From positions 103,803 through 167,802 of the forward strand of contig CALSFV010000424.1 of NCBI GenBank assembly GCA_943737045.1: a DNA stretch of 64,000 bases, read 5' to 3'. Shown in pieces: positions 1 through 10,369 of this stretch. Numbering within the stretch: the stretch's first letter is position 1; each line of letters starts with the position of its first letter. The notes under the pieces are model-generated. The model was not told the DNA's origin. It made no database searches and saw only the letters and a program-made list of their open reading frames with translations. The DNA is from Parapristionchus giblindavisi. Its lineage: Eukaryota; Nematoda; Chromadorea; Rhabditida; Diplogasteridae. The position numbers and the translations under genes are program-made.

Positions 1-60
1 TCGATTTACTCGTTAGTAAAATAGATTACTGTATCTGAAGAGATTATTGATTGATTGCAG

Positions 61-1855
61 AGGAAGAGAACGTGGTTCTACTGGCAACAGATGTAGCTGC
101 TAGAGGATTGGATATCAAGGGTATTCAACATGTATTCCATTATCAAGTACCAAAGACTGCTGAGGTATACGGTATCCCTCCATCTATGAATCTATTGATT
201 GATTAATCTATCATAATTATAGATCTACATTCATCGTTCTGGTCGTACAGCTCGTGCATCTCAACAAGGTCTATCCATTCTATTAGTTGATCCATCTGAA
301 GCTTCATTCTATCGAAGAATCTGTGCTAATCTTAATCGATGTAAAACTCTTCCTGTCATACTGTATCTCTGTATTGATTGATCGATTGTTCCCTTCAGCC
401 ACTGATCTACCTGTATTCCCCGTTGATGTAGAGCCACTCTTCAATGCAATTGAGGAGAGAACTAAAGTAGCATCTGAACTTGATTCAGCTGAACATCAAC
501 TCAAGAAGGTTAGAGAGATTCATAGATTGGAACTTCTTTGATTTCTGGCCCAGCCCCTCGTTCACCCCCCCCCCCTCCCCATTTCGATCTTTTCGATCGA
601 ATGGAGGGGTCGTCCTCCTCACTGGGAGGACGATGTCCACTAGAGATCCGCAAACGTGCGGTCGTTCAGAAATGATTTCTCACTAATTAATGAATAAGAT
701 ATCGTGCGCACGGTATTAATATGATAATTAAAAAATTATTCGTGCAAAGACGCGCAGTCGACTCATTCTCATTTATTTCCATTGAATTAACGGTTAAAAA
801 CAACCGATATAAGGCCTGAAAATGGCTTGAAAATGATGCCCTAATGCACGCCATTGCACGGTATTATTTATCAAAATCGCGCGAATGACTTTTCTTCATT
901 TTAATATCGAACAATACCGAACCGGTCGTTCAAATGCACGTTTGCGGATCTCTAATGTCCACGGGGGCGAAATGCTCCCCGAGCTCTCCTCAAGATGGGA
1001 GAGCTCTGGACTGAACTGGAGAAAAGGAATCGAATGCTTTTATAGGGGAATTTGGTGATATGGAAATGAAATTGGATTAGGATGATAGAGTATGGGAAAG
1101 GAGGAGGCAAAACTCTCATTTCATTATTCTATCAATCATGATGCGGTTGGTTTTACCTCAACCGAGAAAAGGATCGGTTACTACGAGAAATGAATAATGA
1201 GTGATAAGGAATGAGAAATGACTAGAATTAATCTGTAATATCACCTGGGCCAGAAATCAAAGAAGTGCCCATTGATTGATCTTTGATCTTTGAGCTTTTA
1301 TAGAAATCTCAACATGAATCATGGTTCGATAAGGCAGCACGAGAGGCTGATTTGGAATTGGATGATAGGTTTGTGATATGGAATGAATTGATTAATTGAT
1401 TGACATTGATTGATTGAATTATAGGCAAGGAGAATCTGCCCAAACGAAAGCTGAGATTGTAGATTTGACTCGTAAAGAGAAAAGATTGAATGGACATTTG
1501 AGAGCTTTGTTATCACAAGGACTTCCATGTATTGATTATGCTAATCTACCTGTATGTTGGATACTGTATGGATTAGATGATGATGGAGGATATGATTATA
1601 GAATACACGATATGTCAATCCTGAATTGGCATCTAAGGCAGATGAAAAGATGACTAGAGAAGCATTCAAATCAGCTGAAGAAGGAGCAAAAAGTGGAGAA
1701 GATGCTAGGAAAATGGTACGGTATCTGTACGATGTATCGATTGATATTGATATTGGTTATAGGCACGCAAACTACTCACTACAAGGCACTTACAGTTTGA
1801 GGACAAGAAGAAGAAAGGAAAGGGTAAAGGAAAAGGAAAGAAGAGTAGAAAATAG
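61..1855 (+). CDS. DDX24: DDX24/Mak5-like DEAD-box RNA helicase, C-terminal part (5' end outside window)
   Basis: Seven exons are visible: 61-164, 223-340, 399-508, 1304-1368, 1425-1551, 1602-1715 and 1763-1855, joined in frame to a TAG at 1853-1855 (242 residues). The first exon encodes helicase motif V ([17 protein letters not shown]), and the second continues into motif VI (HRSGRTARA). The tail has the DDX24-type stretches [15 protein letters not shown] and [13 protein letters not shown] and ends in a Lys/Gly-rich tract. In DDX24/Mak5 this helicase acts in the nucleolus in large ribosomal subunit assembly; that role is family knowledge, not seen here. The lysine-rich end fits a nucleolar protein. 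Intron 3 (509-1303) is long because it holds two nested small transposons. The start of the protein lies left of position 1. Confidence 0.9.
532..1266. mobile_element. MITE with 22-bp terminal inverted repeats in DDX24 intron 3
   Basis: The 22 bases at 532-553 (ACTTCTTTGATTTCTGG...) are the exact reverse complement of 1245-1266. The element lies wholly inside the intron between the exons ending at 508 and starting at 1304, so it does not change the protein. I see no clear target duplication. It has no coding capacity of its own and contains a second element at 641-954. Confidence 0.75.
641..954. mobile_element. hAT-like MITE nested in the 532-1266 element
   Basis: The ends are TAGAGATCCGCAAACGTGC and its reverse complement, ending at 954. 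They are flanked by the same 8 bases, ATGTCCAC, at 633-640 and 955-962. An 8-bp target duplication with TAG-type ends is characteristic of hAT transposons. It is 314 bp long and non-coding. Confidence 0.85.
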
Positions 1856-2118
1856 ATATGAATTTGTTACGATTGATTGTTATTGGTTGTTGTTACTTTA
1901 TATGTTATTGAATACACTTTATCATGAAGGAACGAGAAAAGAACATTGAATGATCAGAAAAAGAAGGAGAATGGATGAATGTTATATATATCTAATGGTA
2001 TAGTAATTGGTGGTGAGAAATATGAGGAAACTAAATCAATCGATAATATAACTATTCATTATCTATGTATACGGTATGTGATTGGAATGGATAGAATGGA
2101 GATAAAATGAAAGAATGA
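1856..2118. other. Convergent intergenic spacer
   Basis: A spacer of about 260 bp between the stop of the DDX24-like gene (+) and the stop of the coiled-coil gene (-). It is AT-rich and I see no further feature in it. Confidence 0.6.
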
Positions 2119-2944
2119 TCAAAATGGTTCATTATTATGATGAATATATTTATTAGTAGAAGGAGTAAGATGTAGATTGGTAATAGGCTTTCTCTTTCTT
2201 CCATTTCTCATTAGATTAAGAACAAGTCGAGGAGACTCATCATTTGATATTAATTCTTGTCGAAGTGACGCCACCTCTGCCATGTAGTTACGATATTCCT
2301 CTCGAACCTAATATCATAATGTATATTGATTGATTAAACAATCAATACTTACTCTTTCCATCTCAAATCGATAATCTTCTACTTCTCTTCGAGACTGAAA
2401 TGTATACAAATGAATATATGAATGATATGGAATGAACAAACTCTTTCAACAGCTTCCATTAAACATCGATTTCTTTCATTTGATCGAACTAAGTCTGCAT
2501 CTTTCTATAAATACAAAGAATCATATGAATAATAGAAGAAATATGAATACCTCTTCTAAATCCTTCTTACGTTCTTTCAAATCATTCTCTAATTTCTTCT
2601 TCTTCGTTGTCAGTTCACTTATTTGCTGTTGAGCTTCTTTTAGTTTCTCTTCTGTCTGAAAGAAAGAAAGATATCTATCAGAGAGAAGGAAGAAAGAATG
2701 GTATCTATCTAAAAGAAAGAAGAAAGAATGATATCTGTCTGAAAGATAGATTATTCATCGATAGAGTCAAAGAGAACAAACCTCCGTGATCCGTATAGGA
2801 CGGACAAACCAAATGACCGCGGTCATTTGGTTCGTCCGTCCTATACGGTTAAGTACAAACCTCATACAGATACTTTGAACAACATTCTTCATTTCCTTCA
2901 ATTATACATCGAGATGAACACGCCTCAGAATTTTCAGGAAGCAT
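2119..2944 (-). CDS. Small coiled-coil protein of unknown function (160 aa)
   Basis: Five exons read on the minus strand: 2861-2944, 2551-2655, 2442-2504, 2353-2394 and 2119-2307. All are phase 0, giving 160 residues with ATG at 2942-2944 and TGA at 2119-2121. The N-terminus is cysteine-rich (six Cys in the first 28 residues). It is followed by about 90 residues of charged heptad-like sequence (for example TEEKLKEAQQQISELTTKK) that should form a coiled coil, then a basic Asn-rich tail. I do not recognise a family; small kinetochore or centrosome subunits look like this, but there is no specific evidence. It is divergent from the kinase gene (start to start about 440 bp). Intron 1 contains a near-perfect palindrome. 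Confidence 0.7.
2791..2848. repeat. 58-bp near-perfect palindrome in intron 1 of the coiled-coil gene
   Basis: CCGTATAGGACGGAC at 2791 is mirrored by its reverse complement ending at 2848. The centre falls between 2819 and 2820 (GACCGCGGTC) with no spacer, and there is a single mismatched base pair. In RNA it would be a hairpin of about 29 bp. It could be a minimal foldback element; I see no target duplication. Confidence 0.8.
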
Positions 2945-3385
2945 ATCGCTAAAAATTACAATAATAAAATAAAGCTAGAGAGGAAATGACACAAAAGAGA
3001 ATTGAGGGGTGCCTTGTGAGTAAAAAGCAAGCGGCCCTGAAGAAGAAGAGAAGAGAACTCTCGCTTGTCCTACCGTAATCAGTCAATACATCTCAATGGG
3101 GCGCAATCATGAATTTGCCACATCCGGGATGTTTAATTACAATAATTTTTCACAAAGTGATACTATTTTCACTATAATAAATTTTCTGCTAAGCTAAAAA
3201 CATAAAATCAATAAACAAAATATTATGTTTAATAATTCAAAATTCCTACTTTGGATACTGTAATTATTTTAGCAATCGATTTTATTTGATGGGAAAGTTC
3301 GGCATTTTGTAACATTTTCTTCCTTTTGATTTTGTGCGTATTTTTTCTATTGAAGAGCTTGTTGTTATTGTTTCTGCTTTAGACG
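2945..3385. other. Divergent promoter region
   Basis: About 440 bp lies between the divergent starts at 2944 (-) and 3386 (+). It is AT-rich with long A/T runs. Pyrimidine-AG sequences precede both start codons (for example tttctgctttag at 3374-3382) and could be splice or trans-splice acceptors, but this is not proven. Confidence 0.4.
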
Positions 3386-5775
3386 ATGGTTCAGCTAACG
3401 TTTCCAAACCTCCCTTTAAGAGGAGCTGCTTTAAAAAGGGTAATTTAATTTCAAACCTTGACTGAATGATTATATATCTACTTTTCAGTTGATGGAACAG
3501 TTTAATCGAGTAGAAGGAAAGAAAGGTTAATTCATTATCTATTTTCAGCTAAAATGATCTTTCAGATGGTGAAGATGGTGGAATAGTTCAAAATACGAAG
3601 GAGAAAACAGTTGTTCGAAATAAAAATAAGGTGATCTAACATTTGTTTCTGATTGATCTTGATTATTTGTAGGCTAAGGTACATATGAAGAAGGATGTTA
3701 TGAAGAAGAAGCCTATTGTTGAGAAAAGACTGAAGGGAAAAGATGAATCAACGATGCAGACTGTGAAGAAGATGACCAAACCCAAGGAGATGAAGAATAA
3801 AGTAGTTGATGAGTATAATGAAAGTGATGAAGCAGTAGCTGAAGTACCAAAGAGGAAATATACAAAGAGAAAGAATAGTGATGAACTACGTGATGAAGAT
3901 ACTGATTCATCAATAGCTGAAATAGCTTATGAAGGAGAAATGTAATTAAAATAGTATCTAATTGAATGTAATTCATAATGTTCATAGATGGTATGAAGGA
4001 GAAGTAAGAAGTGAGGATCTAAATATTGATAAGATCACCTTTCCAATTGGGCAATATTTCCTAGGACAGTATAAGGTTCTTATAGATCTATGAATTGATA
4101 CAATAAAGTATTTATAGATCCTCGATGTAATTTCAATCGATAATAAGAAGGGAACAACATATCTTGCATATGGAAATGGATACGAAGTATGACTAAATAT
4201 ACGACTTTAAGTTTTTCTGTCATTTCATTCAGGTTGTTCTACGTGTCAATTTCATTCAAAATAATGTAGCAATGATGGATAATGAAATCAAATTTCTTGA
4301 GAAGGTATCAGCATAAAACACATTTAATATATCATAATATATCACAATATCCTCCCCATCTCATCATTCTCGAATTGATCCATGAACCCATAAATAAATA
4401 AAATGAATGAATATATTTATTTGGTTATAGATAGAATTAAATGAGGTACAACATCTGTTTGGTACTCTGTTAGATATGGGAATAATCAATAAGGAAGATG
4501 CAGATGGAATCGTTTACTATGCTACTATATATAGGTTCAATAGATGATCTTATATTAATATATAATATTGATCGATTATAGGGGAGGACCATCTCTTATT
4601 GATTGTCTATCATTCTGTAATGGATCATTCACACTTGAAACTGCTGGAAGATTGATTCTTCAAATGATTCAAGTAAATCATTCAATCGATTCATTCAATC
4701 AATCGATATAATTATAGATCATCGAACAAATCTATCGTCAAGGATTTCTTCTATTGAATATGAATCCTTCTCTATTTAGAATTGATCGTAGATCTCGTAA
4801 ATTGTTCCTTGATGATTTCAGTGATATTGTAGCTGCTCATGGTTATTCATTCATTTATTGATTTATTGATTAGAATATATGAATATTATAGGATTGGAGA
4901 CATCGAATCTTCGTCATGTTGTGAAGAATGATAGAATGAGATTGGATAGAAATATTTTAACATGGAATGGAAATGAAGATTATGCTCCTCTATCATGGCA
5001 TATGGATAAAGATAGTATAGATCATATCTAATCTCAACTATAATCTATTGAATCAATCAATATCAGATCATATAATGAGTGAGATTGATTCAATTGAATC
5101 ACTTCTTTATCTATCAATCGATATTATACTCGGAAATCTTCCATGGAGAAACACTACTAACGTAAATCTATTTTTTAACCATTTAGTAATATTATTTGAA
5201 ATTTAATATTTATTATCTTGAATATAATTTCAGATTCCCTTTAATACTCTTGATAAAAGTGTTTAAATTAAATGAAAATGAATTTCAGATTGCTTTGAAG
5301 AAGAAAGTTGTAACTAATCATGATGGACCATTTATGAAGGATCTTTCATTACCGTATCATATATCTCATAATCCTGATGATTACCGTATACTTTTAGAAT
5401 TCGTCAATTATTCATGACTATATCCATTCTTCAAGGAAAAGATATTACATCGATCGATTTCCCCTCCATCTACCGTATGCTATCTCCACTCTGCCCTGAT
5501 GAGGTTATAGAGTATGAATTACTTACCGTAATACGTGTAATCGTTGTAGGATAAATGCTATGATTGGGAAGTAGAAGGAAGCGGAGATATGGATTCATAT
5601 GAGATTTTATTGATTAATGATCATGTTAAAGATACTTTACGTAGTATGGCTACGATTAATTCACTTATGAATGATGTTAGTTTTATTGATTTTTATTTAT
5701 TATAATTTATTAAATTGAATGCAGGAATCGAATGATAATGATGAAACGCTTGTCGATACTGAGAATATCGATTGA
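3386..5775 (+). CDS. CK1/TTBK-family protein kinase-like protein, predicted inactive (512 aa)
   Basis: Sixteen exons join in phase: 3386-3439, 3489-3525, 3566-3630, 3673-3941, 3988-4075, 4118-4186, 4233-4304, 4431-4534, 4582-4672, 4718-4841, 4892-5014, 5067-5161, 5289-5353, 5398-5503, 5550-5675 and 5725-5775. A basic, acidic-patched N-terminal tail of about 140 residues precedes a CK1-type fold: FPIGQYFLGQYK in the glycine-loop position, LLYLSIDIILGNLPWR in the helix F-G region, and a C-lobe ending in CYDWE (FDWE in CK1). Catalytic residues are replaced. The lysine strand reads EVVLRV, the HRDIKPSN loop reads LLNMNPSL, and DFG is DFS. Nematodes have greatly expanded CK1/TTBK-like kinases, many of them germline; that is family knowledge. 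I infer a pseudokinase. The intron at 5354-5397 is only 44 nt. The last exon has a decayed second copy near 12300. Confidence 0.8.
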
Positions 5776-6120
5776 TTAAGAAGCTGCAGTAAGTATACAA
5801 TAGATATAATATGATTACTCGTTCAATAATAATTCGTTAACTTTGCCACTTTTAATCACTTTGAAGTAGTCTTTATTGTACATTTTGTTATAGTTTATTG
5901 ATTGATTAATCATCATCTTGATGTTCTTCTTGTTGTTTATTTGTTGTTGATGAATCCTTTCTTCGATCCCTGATTACAAAATATACAGCATTGATTATAG
6001 TATTGATTGATGACAATCGATGATATACTAGATATTACAATAAGGTCCTATATGGTTCATGATGTACAAACAATGAATTGAATTGAAGGCAAGATGAGAA
6101 AGAAGGACAACGATCTCAAT
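5725..6120. repeat. Left copy of a duplicated segment (kinase 3' end / PBX 3' flank)
   Basis: From the kinase last exon onward this sequence matches 12290-12800 almost base for base over long stretches (for example tttattgattgattaatcatc and gaattgaattgaaggcaaga). The right copy has about 100 bp extra inside. Similarity stops after ggacaacga. It is the left end of the duplication scar described in the findings. Confidence 0.85.
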
Positions 6121-6138
6121 ATGACCAAACTATAGGTT

Positions 6139-6178
6139 ACTTTCCTGCGAACTTTGGAACGAGAGTTCGCAGGAAAGT
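6139..6178. repeat. Short inverted repeat (15-bp stem)
   Basis: ACTTTCCTGCGAACT at 6139-6153 and its exact reverse complement at 6164-6178 are separated by 10 bases. It lies exactly where the left duplicate jumps from PBX-flank to Kv-derived sequence, so it may be filler or a tiny foldback element at a deletion junction. Confidence 0.6.
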
Positions 6179-6304
6179 TCGCAGCTTTCTGCTCAACTTT
6201 CGTCCGAAAGATGACAGATTGGACGTTTCCGGATGTGGAGTAGAAGAGCGATTATCTATCTAAATTATAAATGCTAGGATGAGTTGGTAGTCAATATATA
6301 CTGT

Positions 6305-6630
6305 ACTTCATCATCCTTAGGTAGAGCGATAACCGGATCGTTCCTGTAATAGTAAGAGATAATGAATATTTAAATGAATTGAATTTTTTTTCTTATTCTA
6401 TTCCTCCTCGGAGAGGGAGAGAGGAAAAAGGCGAGAGAGGGAGAAGGAGAGGTAAGATGTCATACCTCAACTCGTTACGTTGTTGTCTAATAATAACACC
6501 TATTCGTCGAGAGTGTGGAATCGTCGATGATGTCGATAAAGAGGTCGAGGAAAAATTAACATTATGGAACTCTGTATAGTACTATTGTATTCACAATGAA
6601 GATGAAGGAGATGTAGTGTGATATGTGGAA
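6305..6630 (-). pseudogene. Broken copy of the 5' end of the Kv channel gene
   Basis: On the minus strand this matches the first two exons and intron 1 of the Kv gene at 22290-22690. Shared stretches include the splice donor context AGgtatgac, the acceptor cctgtaa (plus strand) and coding remnants FIPHSRR and LPKDDEV. The start codon has become GTG, an in-frame stop (TAA in ccataatg) follows, and only the first about 100 codons are represented. It cannot make the channel. With the left copy at 5725-6120 it marks the two ends of a tandemly duplicated PBX-Kv block whose middle is gone. Confidence 0.8.
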
Positions 6631-7032
6631 TAAGATAGGAGCACGATCACTCCGCCCCCCCCCACACGCTGTGAGGGGGCACGGGGGGGGGGGGGGGGGA
6701 GTGCGCGCTGGGGTGTTATGCCGATTTGCCTACTTAATAATAATAATAAATTTATCTGACCTCGGAGGGTATTTTTAAGATTCATAATTAAGTGTTTGAA
6801 GAATATGATAAATTCAGGAGGTAAGAAAGAAGGCTGCGATTACTTGATCGTAGCATACAATACTTATGAGTTACGAATAAAAGACTTAAATACATTGGCA
6901 CTATGGGTACAAACAACACTATTGTCAAGATTATTCCATTTTTGGACAATACGATTTGTCAAAAAAGATGAGAACTTTTTTTTAACCTAATTGCTGTTAT
7001 ACTCCAATGAAATGCATCGCATGGATTTGGAT
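6631..7032. other. Intergenic DNA with poly-C/poly-G runs
   Basis: Contains long C and G runs near 6656-6665 and 6684-6700, then AT-rich sequence. No gene is supported. The original junction of the tandem duplication should lie here or between 11867 and 12290. Confidence 0.5.
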
Positions 7033-7665
7033 CAGGGCTGGTACAGAAAATTATTTTTCCTGAAACCAGAAAAAAAGAATTTCTGTTTTCAAAAAAGCAG
7101 GAAACAGAAAATTCAGAAAAAAAGAAAATGTCATAAAATCATTGATTGTCCTTCTCAATATTTTTATTGGTTTGGTTAAAAAACCCTAGGAGCAGCCAAC
7201 GAAAAACAATAAAAGAGCATTCAGCACAATAGAAACTTATGCGGTGTTAAAATCTTGTAAAAGTAGATTGAAAAATGTAAAAGTACTGTTAATTTTCTGA
7301 TTGTAAAAGTAGTAATCCAACATTCGCGTAAGTGATTTTTGTTGTAAGAGAGACTATCTGGCTCAAGTGACATTCCCTTGGCACTTGGCCAAAAAGTGAT
7401 ATGAACCGATCGGGCCCAAATCGTGCACAGTTGTAGTATGGGCTGACATAAGCTTGCACACGAAGTTTGGGTTCGTCATATCTGCACCTTCGCTAAATAA
7501 CGTAAGTTCGATGAAATGGCATCGAAATTTCAAAGTTTACGGATTCATTCGATATATGTATACGATGAAGGGCAATAGTAAGCAAGTACATTCCCCCAAA
7601 TATCATCCCGATCCAAAACCGTGAGACCCAGAAAAAAATTAAAAAGTCCGGTCTGGGGCCCATAA

Positions 7666-8562
7666 GAGACGAATCGCGAGAAAATCGACCGTTTCGGAGG
7701 GTCCGCGGACATAGAAAATTCGACCCCCTGAAAAATTCAGATTAAGTACTTTGAACGATGCTCTATCGAACTGCGCTTTCCGAATTTGCATATCTGCTCT
7801 CATTTTCGAATAGCGGTAGGTCAAAGTTGGCAGGTACGGTTTTTTTGGCTCGAGTGTGCGTCAGAAAAATGATCATAACTCCGTTCAAAATAATGATAGA
7901 CACTTTTTCAAAAAAAGAATCGAAAGAGGAGATCTTGCGCAACATTTTCCATTTGATGACGTCATTTTTCGACCATGCGCCGGTGCTGGGCGGTCGGTTT
8001 TATGAAAAAGTGACGTAACTTTCCTAATCGGAAAAAGTGCACTTTTCTTCTATGCGCGTTTTGTTGCAACCATATGTGTCTAAAAATGACCCAAGTTTCA
8101 GAGGATTTCCGAATTGGAAAAAAAAAAAAGCGTTGATTTTAGTGACGCGACCTCGGCTTATTCCTTTATTTAGTGACGCGACCTCGGCTTATTCCATTAT
8201 CAAGAAACAGCAAAGGAGCTAAAATGACTCAAAAACATCCGAAAAAACATTACGAGCTCAAAATACCCATATATGACAGTTATTTGAAACACAAAATCAC
8301 CAAGTTCCGAAAAATTTGAAAAAAACCGTATTTTGCTTTTCCCCGTGGAAAAAACGTTTCAGTAATGTTAATCAATCTTTATAATATTTCTTATAATGTT
8401 TTTGAACATTTATGTTTTTGGAAGTGAAGGCCTACCTGCTCTTAGAGCCGAGATATCCGCCATCGAAATTACACGCGCGCGCCCCAACTCCGCGCGACCG
8501 CTCATCATCTGCTCTCTCACTCCCACACGCTCTTTCGTGAACAGACAGGGAGAGAAAAAAAG
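7666..8562 (+). repeat. Left arm of element B
   Basis: About 890 bp, inverted copy of 9482-10369. It includes a short internal direct repeat, gtgacgcgacctcggcttat, present twice near 8140-8195 and mirrored in the other arm. Confidence 0.85.
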
Positions 8563-8583
8563 AGTTTCGTAAATTCGGTCAAC

Positions 8584-9132
8584 TTGAACAGCAAATCTTC
8601 ACTGGGAAACATGTGGACAGCTTCTCTTGACAGTGCTGTCGCTAGTTCGATACATGATGGACCTTCTGACCTCGACCCGGGATGGGCACTCGACCCGGGA
8701 TGGGCACGTGAAACGAAGAAGAGAAATACGCACGACAAGCATGCACGCGAATTAATTCGCCAGTTCTTCAAAGAGAAACGAGAGAAGGGAGAGAAGGCAA
8801 ATCCGCACGAAGCGGAAAAATTCATGAAGAATGCAAAAAGAGCAGATGGATCAATGAAGATATCTCCGAGGAATAGATTGTCCATCACTCAGATCAAATC
8901 CCTTATCAATGGTTTACTGAAGAAAGAAAATGAGAAGAAGAAGCCCGCACACATTCCTCGCCATGATTCGACGGATGAAGAAAGTGAGAATGATGTTGAG
9001 GAGTCTGACGATGAAGATGCATTGCAACATCTCATTCTGAGACACAAGAACGAGATATTCTGTGATGATGAGAGTGAAGAGAGCGACACCGAACAGGAAG
9101 AGCCGAACAAAAAACGTGGACGTCGTAACTAG
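8584..9132 (+). CDS. Protein carried by element B, unknown function (182 aa)
   Basis: An intact single-exon frame from ATG to TAG fills most of the unique centre of element B. The first 50 residues are Ser/Asp/Trp-rich and contain a fresh 18-bp duplication (LDPGWA twice, 8671-8706). Residues about 55-120 are basic and helical (KHARELIRQFFKEKREKGEK, then SPRNRLSITQIKSLINGLL). The C-terminal third is strongly acidic (DESEESDTEQEE) and ends KKRGRR, a nuclear-localisation-like tail. The basic middle with acidic tail suggests a nuclear DNA- or chromatin-binding protein. I see no DDE or DDD catalytic pattern and 182 residues is short for a transposase. A poly(A) signal follows at 9238. It could be an accessory transposon protein or a captured host gene. 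Confidence 0.6.
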   Translation: MNSKSSLGNMWTASLDSAVASSIHDGPSDLDPGWALDPGWARETKKRNTHDKHARELIRQFFKEKREKGEKANPHEAEKFMKNAKRADGSMKISPRNRLSITQIKSLINGLLKKENEKKKPAHIPRHDSTDEESENDVEESDDEDALQHLILRHKNEIFCDDESEESDTEQEEPNKKRGRRN

Positions 9133-9237
9133 CACTATTCATTTGATTGTCATCCGTTGTTCGCCAATTTGTCGTCCATTTCTCTTTGTAATATGTTATT
9201 TCAATGTAAATTGTTTTCAATTATGACTGATTTCTCT

Positions 9238-9243
9238 AATAAA
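9238..9243 (+). promoter_or_regulatory. Poly(A) signal AATAAA downstream of the element B gene
   Basis: A canonical AATAAA 105 bases after the TAG of the 182-aa gene, supporting it as a real transcription unit. Confidence 0.5.
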
Positions 9244-9290
9244 TGTATCTTATCTAACATTAGTTTTGACATTTTACTTCATCATTCCTT

Positions 9291-9293
<3 letters not shown>

Positions 9294-9362
<69 letters not shown>
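9294..9362. repeat. (GA)n microsatellite
   Basis: About 34 uninterrupted GA units inside the unique centre of element B, just before its right arm. Confidence 0.95.
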
Positions 9363-9366
<4 letters not shown>

Positions 9367-9481
9367 AGGAAGGTTTGGGGGGGGGGCTCACTCGTTCTTT
9401 GTTGTTCAAATGCAACTCTGTTCGCTCAGAGTTTTCTAACATCTCCATTTCGTGTAGTTGTCAGATGTTAGTCTCCCTTCT

Positions 9482-10369
9482 CCTTTTTTTCTCTCCCCGT
9501 CTGTTCACGAAAGAGCGTGTGGGAGTGAGAGAGCAGATGATGAGCGGTCGCGCGGAGTTGGGGCGCGCGCGTGTAATTTCGATGGCGGATATCTCGGCTC
9601 TAAGAGCAGGTAGGCCTTCACTTCCAAAAACATAAATGTTCAAAAACATTATAAGAAATATTATAAAGATTAATTAACATTACTGAAACGTTTTTTCCAC
9701 GGGGAAAAGCAAAATACGGTTTTTTTCAAATTTTTCGGAACTTGGTGATTTTGTGTTTCAAATAACTGTCATGTATGGGTATTTTGAGCTCGTAATGTTT
9801 TTTCGGATGTTTTTGAGTCATTTTAGCTCCTTTGCTGTTTCTTGATAATGGAATAAGCCGAGGTCGCGTCACTAAATAAAGGAATAAGCCGAGGTCGCGT
9901 CACTAAAATCAACGCTTTTTTTTTTTCCAATTCGGAAATCCTCTGAAACTTGGGTCATTTTTAGACACATATGGTTGCAACAAAACGCGCATAGAAGAAA
10001 AGTGCACTTTTTCCGATTAGGAAAGTTACGTCACTTTTTCATAAAACCGACCGCCCAGCACCGGCGCATGGTCGAAAAATGACGTCATCAAATGGAAAAT
10101 GTTGCGCAAGATCTCCTCTTTCGATTCTTTTTTTGAAAAAGTGTCTATCATTATTTTGAACGGAGTTATGATCATTTTTCTGACGCACACTCGAGCCAAA
10201 AAAACCGTACCTGCCAACTTTGACCTACCGCTATTCGAAAATGAGAGCAGATATGCAAATTCGGAAAGCGCAGTTCGATAGAGCATCGTTCAAAGTACTT
10301 AATCTGAATTTTTCAGGGGGTCGAATTTTCTATGTCCGGGGGGTGGTCGAACCTCTGGCGATTCCTCTC
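9482..10369 (-). repeat. Right arm of element B
   Basis: Inverted copy of 7666-8562. It differs mainly near its outer end, where about 20 bases present on the left are replaced by a G-rich stretch (ggggggtgg). Confidence 0.85.

Larger units (their letters stand above)
7666..10369 (+). mobile_element. Element B: long-arm transposon with one internal gene
   Basis: B has near-identical inverted arms (7666-8562 and 9482-10369) around a unique centre of about 920 bp with one ORF. It begins GAGACGAATCGC and ends GCGATTCCTCTC, flanked by ATAA at 7662-7665 and 10370-10373. The insertion can be proved from the window itself. The uninterrupted partner arm of element A, at 10940-10960, reads (complement) ggggcccataaaatg, which is exactly the two flanks of B joined over one ATAA. 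The arms encode the same meaningless 86-codon frame without a single difference, so they are young or kept alike by gene conversion. Confidence 0.88.

Noticed and set aside
3713..3985. 90-codon minus-strand frame rich in Leu and His
   Set aside because: Antisense shadow of the lysine-rich N-terminal exon of the CK1-like gene.
7758..8018. 86-codon open frame, present identically at 10026-10286 on the other strand
   Set aside because: It lies in both arms of element B and has no domain or start context. Identity reflects the inverted repeat, not a gene.
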